A stretch of 40,744 bases of DNA from Acanthaster planci (lineage: Eukaryota; Echinodermata; Asteroidea; Valvatida; Acanthasteridae): contig NW_019091388.1 in the NCBI RefSeq assembly GCF_001949145.1, positions 49,830 through 90,573 of the forward strand, written 5' to 3'. A program made the translations under genes and the position numbers. The notes beneath the pieces are model-generated. The model was not told the origin of the DNA. It made no database searches and saw only the letters and a program-made list of their open reading frames with translations. Below are positions 13,301-22,914 of this stretch, piece by piece. Each line of letters opens with the position of its first letter. The first letter of the stretch is position 1.

Positions 13301-16300
13301 TAGTTTTGCAATACTTTATAGCAAGGAACTTGGTAGAAATCGTGAAGCAAAAGGGAGATTTCCTCCCCCTCAGGTTTTGAAGTACATAATGAATATATCG
13401 GCCTTTTGCAGGACTTTGATTGACCAATCAACCATTCTGCCGTATTGGAATGCTTTGCCAGGAAAAATAATCGAATCGAAGCACTTGAGGTTTATTTGAA
13501 ACCTGTTCGTGCTCTGATCTTTTGGCGTTGGAGAATGATCCTGGCTAAATGCCGAATATGGTCGACGCTTAACGAGATGGGGGACACGCGTCTAATCACA
13601 TCTCCTGCTCTCGGTGGAATCCCGGCCGCTGAAATTTGACGCTTTTGACCTTCGTGTCAAATTTCCCTGACAAGAGGTTTGACATGCTCGGGGGTTTCAG
13701 TTTTCCTACCCATAATACCCTTGGCTTTCGCCCGAGTTTCATTTTTCCTTCCTTGGCAAATGCCGATGATGTACCCCATTCGGAACCCATAGCTTCTTCC
13801 ATCAGCAGCTGCGCTGTTAATACTATGCATCCCAGGGATCCAACAAGATTTCACTTTTTAAAAACAAATTTCAATTGTGTTAAGGATGACCATGTTCGTT
13901 CATTTTGACTCGGTGGTTTCTTTTTAGACATAACTAGTTTTACGGGGCTAGCATGACACGAATACCTTTCTAGCATGACTACTTCTACTTCAGTACTATT
14001 TCAAAGCAACGCTACTTTCCACTATAGTGTGACTGTTCAAGTATAAAGTACTTCTTCCAATAGCATAACGAAGCATTTACATTTTTCTAGTATGACTGGT
14101 TTATGACTGCCTTCCTACTTTGACTACTTTAAGACTTCTTTCCGTGCATATTGAATGACTACTCTTTGAGTATGACTGCTCGTAGAGGTAGTTGTTGCTT
14201 CGAGCCTACATTGTCTCTTTAGACGTACATCCGAGGCTGGTTCCGCACTTGAAACAGTGCTGGACGGGGTCAGATTAACGCCGTGAACCTTGACTTGATG
14301 AGGTGGTGCCCGACCGATAGCAGGCTGGAAACAAGGCCAAGCGGAGGAACCGTGCATTGTCGTGCTTTCGAGCGCCCAGTGGCCAGCGGCGATAAAATCA
14401 CAGTCCCGCCCGCTGTCATCTTATCAATTGGAAATCTTTTTTTTCTGTAAATGTTTTCATCATTAATAATCCTCTCCAGTCGTTTCTTCGGAATAATAGC
14501 ATTCGCTTCAAATTGCAACAGGCTTAGGTTAGGCCAGAGAGGAAAAGACTAGCGTTTTCGAGATACAAAAGGCTCGAGCCAGAGATATTGCGTCTATTGT
14601 CATTAATAATATCAAGGTTCAGTAAGAATCATCTTCATTATATAATTCCCCCGATCCTTCGCGTCAAAGCTTCAGTTTTTTGCAACTGGCCCCGGCATCA
14701 TTTTGCACATAAAGTGTCGATAATGCTAAGCAGAATTGATCTTTAATACCGTAGCTTACCTCCTTAGCAAGGAGCCGTCGAAGTAGAGGGCATAAGATGA
14801 CCTCCGGGCACTAGTGATCTGTGGACTGGAAATAGAGATGTTCTTCCTGTTAAACCCTAACAACTCTAAATCCTCCGATTTCAATATGATTTTACAAACA
14901 CCCTAGGGGGGTTAGGTTAAGGTATGAAGAGTCTGAGGTGCATGAGCTCCGAGTTGAACCAACAGGGTGCGCAATTTGTCTTCCAAAGGGGGCTCCTTTG
15001 GAAGGGACTGCGCTTCGCTGGAATGCACGCTCTGCTTGCAATCAACACGGGCGCGATCCACAATAGTGCGCCACAGAGAGTTCGCAACGCGTTGGCCATT
15101 CACAACGCGCAAAATCTGTCGACCCTTTCAAAACGCGCATTTGGTCGACAGATTTCGCGCACTGTGATTGGCCAACGGGTTGCAAACCCTTGTTGGCGCA
15201 CTATTTTGAAACGGCCGTATCACGTATTCGCTAACAACAAAATGAACATCCCCCGCCCCCGACAACATGGCTCTTTTCAACCAATGAGGAGTGCTTCCAC
15301 TTACGGCGTATACTTCAATCAAATATGAACGTAGGGCTCCACATTGCACGCACCAATGGCAGCATCATCCGCAACGAGGTCTTTTCGTACGTGACTACGT
15401 GACCATTCCAGACAAAACCGGCATCTTTTCCGGGCGGGGGGGGTTCGGTCGATTGGAGACTTTTTTAATGTCTCATTTTTGTGGACAAGCAAAGGGGCAA
15501 AATCGAAGGATTTTGTGCACCCAAGAAACCAGGCGTAATTTTGTTCTGGCCTCGGCGGTCCGAATATACACAGGGAGAGTTATTAATGCCCTTGCAAAGT
15601 CGCACCTGAGCTCCCGGCTTAGGTCAGGAAATTAACAAATGCTTTTCCCAACACGGAGCGGGGAACTGACTTCACCAAGACATATTTTGGGACCAACGCA
15701 ATAAATTTGATGTAATTTTCCTTTTTTTCCCTGAAGAAGGGCTTTATTTCTCAAGCTGCTTATGTTCCCCGGGATTATGAACGCTAAGCCTTCGTTAAAT
15801 TAGACGAAGACAAAATTCACAGGGGATTTTTGAATATTTTTGCCATGGGAGAATTCAAGCAAAGCGTAACTATTCAAATGATACTTGATTTCTGACTAAC
15901 TCAGCCGTTGAGGTTGAATAAAATGGTCTCCAGTCCTAAAATGCACTTGATTATTCCCAATTAGAAAAGCGTCTTCATCATTAATTGATTGTCAAACGTT
16001 AAGAAAATCTGGATTAGAAATTTTGACGTCAATTTTCAAAGACATCAGGTATGTGGCAAGTTTGTCGTACAGCAAAATAAAATTAAAAAATGGAATTTAT
16101 AACCAGAAACCTCAACTTTACACTTGTTTAATGAAAGCAAATAAATGCAAAGACCATCATTTTTTTTATTTGTAACAAAACTGTTCTAATGGTTTTGGAA
16201 TTTGGAATCCCTCAACACTCAACAGTTGGAAAAACTCTGCATTACCAAATTAGTCGAGGCAGCGCTAATTCACACTTTCCGATGAAATCTATTGGAATTA

Positions 16301-19300
16301 ATTAACTAAGCTGTCATTACAATTTGCCTTGAAGTCCGTTCCCAATATTACATCACTTTTCTCACAATACGGGCGTTTCACATTAGCGCGCCGCCGAGAG
16401 TTTAAAACGCTTTGGCCAATCACAAGGCGCGATATGTTGACTCAATGCGCGTTCGGAAAGGGTCGACAGATTTTAGTGCATTGTGATTGGCCAACGCGTT
16501 CCAAACTCTTGGAGGCGTGCTCATTGTGAATCGCCTGTATTAACCATTGAATACATTTTTGTTGGTTGTAGCCCAGTGCTGGGCACGAAGCAGAACATTA
16601 AACACCGCCTGAGTTTCTCTCACTCACTGATAATGTGTAGCGGAACGAAGATTTGTTTTTGGCACATTAATGCATAGGTCTCTATTGAAACATCGATTTA
16701 CTAGCCGTTAGGTTGTGGCTTCCGTAGGCTCCGTGACTATTATGTCAAGCCGCAGCCAGTGAGCCACTTTGGTACTCCAACAGCAGAACAGCGCATGCTC
16801 AACATGACACCCATCCGAAGTCATTCGAGAACACGCACGCGTATTAAATAGGTGCAGGTCTGCGCGGCTATGAGCTGACTTGCACGCCTGATTTCTTTCT
16901 TGAATGACTTCATCTTCTAAAATGCCAAACTGATTCATTAAGTTAGCTCGGCGGTGGCATAAGTATGTTCCTATCGTTTTTGTCATTGACGGGAGATTAT
17001 GTATTAGAAATATCGTGTAAACACGCATCAATGAACACAATGTTCCGTGTGTGCGCATGAAAGCTAGTCCAATTAAAACTAATGACAAAAGCGGCAGATT
17101 CAATCAGATCTGGTCTTAGAGATTGTTTTGCTTCACTTCATGTTTCCTACAGTCCCTGGTGGCCGCCATCATCGATTCCAGGCCTAGTCAGATGAGGTGG
17201 GTATGGTCCATGGTGGCTGCGGCTCTACTTCTTGTTGCCATTACCGCGCCACAGTGGATAGCCCCAGCCATATAAAGAAAAGACACCGTCTGATTTGAAA
17301 GATTGCGAATCGGGTGGGGGTTCATGGGAACGATGCTTTAAATGAAGGCTATATAAATTTGCAGGTAACCTAAATCCTTTCTTCGAAATGGTAACCTGAT
17401 CACTTGTTACCAGAGATTCGAGTTATAGCGAAATATATGAAATTCAGTCGGACAAAATCAATACACGGCCTTTCACACTTTCCCTCGTATATTTTCATTA
17501 CTTGAGTTGCATTTTGTATCACAGGAAATTGGAAATTTCCCCAAGTGCTTTGAATTGCAATAGGGGGAAAACAAATTAATCAAAATGGGTTTTTTTCTAG
17601 ATACTTTCTACATCTTTTGAAGGAGTCTTTGATACGATGTATCGCCATTGGATTTCTTGCGATTATTAAAACGGGCGAATGCATCCATTCAAGACGAATT
17701 CAACGGGGCCCGGCCGATCTGGGGCGCGGTCACGATTGATTCGTCGAACAAAGTCCGGGAGTGAAACATCGAGAATCTGCTGCGTTTCACACGATATCTC
17801 TTGAAATATTAACCAAACCGTAATAATCAATCTGCAAAAATAGTATACGCCTTGTGCTCTCTATAGAGCAGAATTCCTCATTCTAGGCATGAATACTGGA
17901 GTTTTTGATGAAGGTATTAATTTTTGAAAGCGTTGGCAAGCGCAACACGCCACGATTTATTACAGAAAAGAGAATTTAAGTTTCTTTAGATCCTTTTTGT
18001 ATTTTTTTTATCAAATGAAAGGAATTTCGGGAAGGTATATTATATTTTGACAATTTGTTTTATATAATTTCCAGGGTATTTTAAAATCTGTTTGAGGTTG
18101 TTCGTTAATTCGGTTATTATATAGTACCGTAGGTTTGGGGCATTCATTTCGTTGTACATGTATAAATTCCACATTTTAGAAAAAAAAAGCAAGAGAAAAG
18201 GTTGCAAATATTTCAAAATGTACTAGACGCTTCCCGCGAAGATTAAGGAAAAGTAGTTCGACGTAGCAAATGCAGGTGGGTTGGAAATCGACATGAGACT
18301 GTTGAAGGCGGCTAAAACTTTCGTTTGTGTTTTTGGAAATCCAACATTCTGTAATAATTTATTTCAATGTTCTCATTCAAATTCTGAATATCCAGCGGCA
18401 TCTAAGTGAGTTTGGCACGACCGATCGATAATTCCAAAGTGCGCTCGAGCTGCCAAACCTTAACATTCCGACCAACGCCGAACACACAAACGTTGCTCGT
18501 CTGGAGCCAAGACGCAAATTAGATTTCCCGCGTTTTGGGCGCTGAAACCTTCTCCCCGGCTTCGGCATCGAGTTTTTACACGCACCGTATTTTTTTAATC
18601 CCCGGCTCTGCGCTTGGATGCGCCACCAAGGTAAACACAGTGAGCTCCCAACTTGCTAAATCGATCAAATCCACATGCTGATTCTGTCTGCCACTCCCAG
18701 GTGGGGCTCGGTCAAGGAGACGGGCATCTATGTTGGCATAGCAACCGCCTGCCTCCTGACCATCATCTTCGTCTTCACCTACTGCCGGTCCGACACTTAT
18801 CCTTGCGTGGGGGTGCTACAGCAACGCACCAAGTATTGGAAAGATGCCTGTCTGGACGCCATATGTTTCTGTGATTGCTTCAAGTAAGGCACCTTTAATA
18901 TTTTTCACCCCATTAATGTGTGCGCTACCATTCGTACTATTCAATCAGAACACGTCTGTCACACGAAAAACAATTTTAATTTTACTTTCGTCTTTGTGCT
19001 CACACTGGGGCCGTGTCTGAATTACGTCCTCTTGGCTACGGCTTAAAGTTAAATTGCGTACGTCTATGGGAAGTTGCTGCAGTCGATAACGTAGCATCGT
19101 GTGCAATTTCAAGCAAAGTAATTCGGGCAAGGCTTAAAATATGACTGGCCATATGGTCTGGTTCCCAGGGTTCTGGCTTTTAGACCTGGTCAGGTTCCCA
19201 AAATTTCAGGATCATAATGGCGGTCCAAGGAGCTGCCAGAGGGATAGGAATTGCCTCCAGTCCCGAAAATGTGTAAAATGTTCCGAGTACATTGTCTTTA

Positions 19301-19987
19301 ACTTTCTCAGGAAAAAAATCATTTGATGCTCACCACGTTTAAGTGCCTACCAATGCAATCTAGGTTGCTTTCGAAACCCAACATTTTTCAGTGAGGGGCT
19401 ATATGTCGAACGCGAAGCTTGGTATTTTCAAATTAATACCAATACCATGCGTCACTCCCAACGTAAGTGTTCAAGCTTACCTGCATTGAAACAAGTAAGC
19501 TTCGGTCAGCCTTGCAGTACAGACAGTGTCGATCTTTTATGAAGAGTCGTCAGAATCGTCAGTTCAAGGAACCAGACTGCATTTCCTCACTGTGTAGTCT
19601 TCTGAGCATGTGCAGCTAGTGGGTCTACATGCGTTTGATTTATACTCCATGCTTCATTTTCAAAAGCAAAATTTGGTTGGACAAGGTTTGTGTGCGTGCA
19701 GTTCACGGTATTTACTTTGTTCCAAGCAAGGACAGTAGCAGCAATGCTCTCTGCATACAACATTCGTTACATTACACAATATGTCAGCTGATATCAGTCG
19801 GCCACTGTGGCCAACAGAGGGCGGTCTAGGCCAATCTGTTTTGCGATTTCCCAACAGGGCTAAACGGAAGACCCAACGAAGACTAGAAGCGACCAAACTG
19901 AACCAGATCGAACCACTTTGCGACAGTCAGGAACACCTAGTGGTGCCCATGGTGGTGCTTGACGATAAGGAGCAATTCTGGTGGTAG
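7168..19987 (+). CDS. CysTM-1: single-pass six-cysteine membrane protein (5' partial; exons 7168-7378, 18701-18883, 19858-19987)
   Basis: Joining the three exons gives a frame of at least 173 residues. The donors after exons 2 and 3 are both phase 2 (AA|gtaag), and each following exon supplies the G that completes a Lys codon. Exon 2 encodes an ectodomain with cysteines spaced C-x16-C-x14-CC-x11-CC. Exon 3 encodes a membrane span (about IYVGIATACLLTIIFVFTY) followed by six more cysteines. Exon 4 encodes a basic cytoplasmic tail ending EQFWW. CysTM-2 (22842-25237) has the same plan and the same phases, so the pair arose by tandem duplication. The C/C/CC/CC-then-span order resembles Shisa/VOPP1/CYYR1-like (STMC6) proteins, known or proposed as membrane adaptors; membership is my inference and function is unknown. 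Exon 1, which should encode the signal peptide and end in phase 1, was not found. Confidence 0.8.
8277..8408. mobile_element. Foldback element, GTGTTA family, copy 2
   Basis: This is a near-palindrome. Bases 8312-8330 and 8341-8359 form a perfect 19-bp stem (GTGTTATCGGAGGACTACA and its complement) around a 10-base spacer, and the arms continue outward as imperfect inverted repeats. The right end (TTTAACACCCCGGTTTCTGCAGTG) matches the right end of the copy at 3903-4147. The interior of that longer copy is missing here. Confidence 0.75.
10525..10770 (+). repeat. tRNA-like (SINE-like) remnants
   Basis: Two stretches resemble the 3' half of tRNA genes, including the RNA polymerase III B-box: GGTTCGAGTCT at 10590-10600, preceded by an anticodon-arm-like region, and GGTTCAACTCT around 10741-10751. 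Neither forms a full tRNA with a paired acceptor stem that I can see, so I read them as decayed tRNA-derived SINE heads rather than functional tRNA genes. Spacing of about 150 bp suggests a composite or tandem insertion. Confidence 0.35.
13940..14180. repeat. Degenerate TATGACTACTT-rich tract
   Basis: Variants of CTAGCATGAC, TATGACTGGTT, TTGACTACTTT and GAATGACTACT recur over roughly 240 bp without a strict period. This looks like an old, decayed simple repeat. No gene is visible in it. Confidence 0.5.
15043..15220. mobile_element. CCAAT foldback element, copy 1
   Basis: About 175 bp of imperfect palindrome. The left arm reads AATAGTGCGCC...GAGTTCGCAACGCG and the right arm returns as its complement (GGGTTGCAAACCCTTG, GGCGCACTATT). 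The inner arms carry AATCTGTCGACCC and its complement. Each arm contains a GGCCAATCAC-like sequence; here the left arm reads TGGCCATTCAC. It shares structure and sequence with the copies at 16366, 26421 and 33801. Confidence 0.8.
16366..16541. mobile_element. CCAAT foldback element, copy 2
   Basis: The left end is AATACGGGCGTTTCACATTAG and the right end is the imperfect complement (CATTGTGAATCGCCTGTATT). Both arms contain TTGGCCAATCACAA or its reverse complement, and the arms meet around GCGCGTTCGGAAAGGGTCGACAG. It has no coding capacity. It lies 1.15 kb from copy 1 in the same intron. Confidence 0.8.
17153..17275 (+). CDS. Candidate isolated exon with hydrophobic segment
   Basis: A strong acceptor (ttcacttcatgtttcctacag|TCCCTGG) opens a GC-rich island inside the AT-rich intron. 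In phase 0 it encodes 40 residues to a TAA stop, including MRWVWSMVAAALLLVAITA, which looks like a signal peptide or a C-terminal hydrophobic anchor. It could be an alternative last exon, the last exon of a nested gene, or an alternative first exon: the ATG at 17192 with a weak donor CCACA|gtggat would join CysTM-1 exon 3 in the correct phase. None of these is proven. Confidence 0.3.
   Translation, partial: SLVAAIIDSRPSQMRWVWSMVAAALLLVAITAPQWIAPAI
18701..18883 (+). CDS. CysTM-1 exon 3 (membrane span and cysteine cluster)
   Basis: The acceptor is tgtctgccactcccag|G and the donor is TTCAA|gtaagg in phase 2. Exon residues 9-27 form one hydrophobic span. Six cysteines follow it, the last three as CFCDC. 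The CysTM-2 exon 3 aligns without a large gap: YC-(R/K)-x-DT, then a Trp, then DA-(I/L)-CFC. Confidence 0.88.
18884..19857 (+). other. CysTM-1 intron 3
   Basis: It begins gtaagg and ends gatttcccaacag. I see no gene or clear repeat within it. Confidence 0.7.
19858..19987 (+). CDS. CysTM-1 exon 4 (cytoplasmic tail and stop)
   Basis: The acceptor is gatttcccaacag|G, and the G completes the Lys codon left open by exon 3. It encodes 42 residues and a TAG stop: first a basic stretch (AKRKTQRR), then a mixed segment, then the acidic and aromatic end DDKEQFWW. The CysTM-2 tail has the same basic start and ends NMDEFWM, which supports the exon call although the middles differ. Confidence 0.82.
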
Positions 19988-20095
19988 CGTCTGGTGTCGT
20001 ATGTAATTTGGTACCGTTGTGAGATGTAAACCCTTGATCTTATTCCGCATGTGCTTGTGGAATTTACGGTGATAACGCACAGGCTAAATAGTACA

Positions 20096-20101
20096 AATAA
20101 A
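20096..20101 (+). promoter_or_regulatory. Probable poly(A) signal of CysTM-1
   Basis: AATAAA occurs 109 bases after the stop codon, on the coding strand. It is the first such hexamer after the gene. Confidence 0.55.
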
Positions 20102-22841
20102 AGAAGCGAATACGACTTTCTCAAGAGTCTCACATTAATTTCATATTGTACTGGGAATTTGAAAAGAAAATGGACATTTGTGAATTCAGTTGCCATGTAA
20201 CAGACAGAGGTCGCATTATTGTTAACATATTTTCTAGTTAGTACAGAATGGAAGGGCGAAAGCTAAACACAGCATTTTTAAAGCAATTATTGTTTGAAAA
20301 CTGTCACACTACTCATGCGTTTTCATAATTATGGTCGAATATGATTAAATATGAGGGAAATATGGTGTATCACTTAAATGGTCCCTGTTTTTCTCAGAAA
20401 TATTACATTGCATATTTTTTGATGCTATGCCAGTTCGACATTTTCAATACGTGTTGCAAACGAGCAGCAACGGTTGAGGGCCGCTCTCGCGCGTGGGTGG
20501 ATATGTATGCTCTCGATTGATCGGGATCTGTGACGTGCGTTATTATAATACTGGCGGCCTTGTCTAACTTCGCCAATGTCCGTCTGGACTGCAGTTCGTG
20601 CGCACGTATCATATCCCATGATGCCGTGCTCAAATGAAAGTTACAATGTAGGTAAGCTTTTTCTAACTTTCCTATTGCGACAGTATAAAAACGTTTTGCC
20701 TTATGGTTGATAGTTGCTGTGGAATCGAGTTATTAAAGAATTGTTGGTTAATCTGGCGACTTAAATAGGTTTCAGCCAGACTTGATGAATCTCCACGAGA
20801 TTCAGACTGTGAACGGTGAACATTCTACCTTTATAGCCACTGCAAAATTTTGTACACAATTCTGCTCTACAGATTTCTAGAGTTTTGTCTGTAAAATGGA
20901 GAGAATTATATATTTGTACACTGGGATGTTGTAATGAAAACTTGTTGGCTTTTTATGAAAGTCAAACTTTGCACAAAGTTAATACATAGATGTAACATAA
21001 ATCTAAAATTTAAGTAGCAAAAAAAAGTCTTTGTTGTATGCGTTAGATAAAAGAAGGGGGCAAGTACACGTGTATGTTTCAGTCAATTACAAATCAAGAT
21101 CTGGATTTCAAAATATCCCAGTTCCCAGTTGTCAAATTTCTATTAAATATGCAATGTAAAGTTTAAAATCAAAACGAGGAGTCTTCTTTGTGACCTCTGG
21201 TGTGCATTTAAGTTTGAAATATAAAAAATCTGATAATAAAACCACACGCCACATGAGTAAAATGACGCCCCACCTTTTTTTCAAACAAGCAGAGAGTTTC
21301 GCTCTTTAAGGGTGTGATTTTTCACACAGACTGAACGTACCTGCAAGCAATCAGGATGAGTTTGGTTTCTTGGTCAGGCTGTTCCATAACTACATTTCCA
21401 TTATGCGAAAGTCTATTTTTTGATGGTTATAAATGTTACTGTCCGAAGGTGGCTTCAAGGTAACAAATTTGAAGGACAGAGCAGACTAGAGGCAATAAGC
21501 GCAACAATGAACGCGTCCTATACAATAACACAAATTGTACATAGCTCTATGTTGTTTGTTTAGACATTACAACCATGTTACAACTGAGTTGGACACATTT
21601 TTGAAGCTGGTGTCTCTTTACATCCGACGATTCACCAGGAGGAACTGCCAGTTGCAAGTCGCCCCTGGATCCGCCACACGGTGACTGCCATCCGATCCCC
21701 TATCTCCCGTCAAGTCTGAGTCGCCGTAGCCACACCCTCTAGTGTTCTTATTAGCTTGAACCCCCCCTCCCGCGACCAAACCTAATCAAGAGACACATGC
21801 ATCCTATGGGCTGGCTCGCCAGGTCTGGTTTCATTTTACACTGGAAGCTAAAAGGATATCGAGTGGTCGGGTACAGGTGCACAGTTTTTCAATTGTGACC
21901 GCGGAGTGTGATGTCTGCGTGCTCTAGGCCTAGGAGGGCCGCAAAAGTAATTGGAGCTCTCGCTCGCTTCTACAGTATAGTAAAGGCACTGCTTTGCTTC
22001 GGGAAAGTTACCTGTCCACAAAGAAAAGTTGAGAACGGTCGATTAACTTCATTATGAAAAGCTTTGTCGTAAGGGAAAACCATTTTTAAAATTGTATTAT
22101 TTATTGTTATTGCAGTTTAATACCCCTTGAGGAGCTATCCGTGTGGCACGTGCACTAGCTGAGGAGCCTGTCTCCCAACGCCACAGAGGTTCGAGAGATG
22201 ATAATTCATTTTTGGCCACCGCTTGTCGATTTTGCCTGGAACCCAGTATATATTTTATGTGGAGGTAACCAGGAAAGGCCGGCAAGTGGTCTGGGAAAGG
22301 TAGTCGCTCGAACTTGGGCCCCGACAGACCTTTGCTGTAATTTCAGAAGGAAAACTTCAGGCGCGAGGTACAGTTTAAACAAAAGAAAATAACTGTGCAT
22401 GATAATGCAAAGCTGTCATTAGCGCATCTTTACTGGTGTATTTTTTCAACCCAATGGCAGTAAAAGAGATCAAAGACTATTTTAGTAATGGCCTAGTTCA
22501 ATTCTGTAGCATGTTCTAAGGTAAACAGAGTGCTTGTCAAACAAAAGAGGGCGCAATTGACTCCAGTCGTCTCCACGATCGATCGAGGAGACGACTCGAT
22601 CGATTGTCAAAGAACCTCCCTTTGATAACGCCTTCATCCTCATTGATCAGTATGGGAGACTTCGTGTCGATGATTACATCACAAAAAGACACGATGATCT
22701 TAGCATTGCTATAACACACAGCTCCAAAACACTTCGGCTGCCATTTTGCCCAACAACTTGTTTCTGAAGCTGGGCTCTAAGAACCCCAATTTAGAAGTCG
22801 CAAGGAGGGTTTTCAGTCTTTATTTTGATACCAGCGGCACA
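20102..22841. other. Region between CysTM-1 and CysTM-2
   Basis: AT-rich with no confident gene. Bases 22566-22595 form a hairpin (AGTCGTCTCC ... GGAGACGACT) around CGATCGATCG. A possible stray tail exon lies at 22347-22392. A tRNA-like GGTTCGAGAG occurs near 22188. The CysTM-2 promoter should lie at its right end, but I see no clear TATA element. Confidence 0.5.
22347..22392 (+). pseudogene. Possible stray or alternative tail exon
   Basis: The acceptor ctttgctgtaatttcag|A is good. Read in the phase used by CysTM exon 4, it gives K-RKTSGARYSLNKRK and a TAA stop. The basic start with RKT resembles the opening of both CysTM tails (KRKTQRR and RRKTKKD), but the acidic (D/E)xFW end is absent. 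It may be a remnant of a lost duplicate, an alternative last exon of CysTM-1, or chance. Confidence 0.2.
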
Positions 22842-22914
22842 ATGAGGCACAAAAGAAGGCCACGAATACGAAAATTTGTCCAGTTTGTTCTGCTGTTGAT
22901 CCTCCCATTGGGCG
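22842..22914 (+). CDS. CysTM-2 exon 1 (signal peptide)
   Basis: An ATG in a fair context (gcacaATGA) opens 24 codons: ten mainly basic residues, then a hydrophobic core ending LPLG. The donor GGCG|gtaagt is in phase 1, which matches exon 2 only at the acceptor gtgccag|TC (23538), completing a Val codon. Confidence 0.8.

Larger units (their letters stand above)
7379..18700 (+). other. CysTM-1 intron 2 (11.3 kb) with inserted repeats
   Basis: The matching intron of CysTM-2 is only 666 bp. This one holds a GTGTTA foldback element (8277-8408), tRNA-like SINE remnants (10525-10770), a degenerate TATGACT-rich tract (13940-14180), two CCAAT foldback elements (15043-15220 and 16366-16541), and an isolated exon-like GC-rich island (17153-17275). 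Open frames at 12541-13071 overlap on both strands and show no recognisable domain. Confidence 0.7.
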
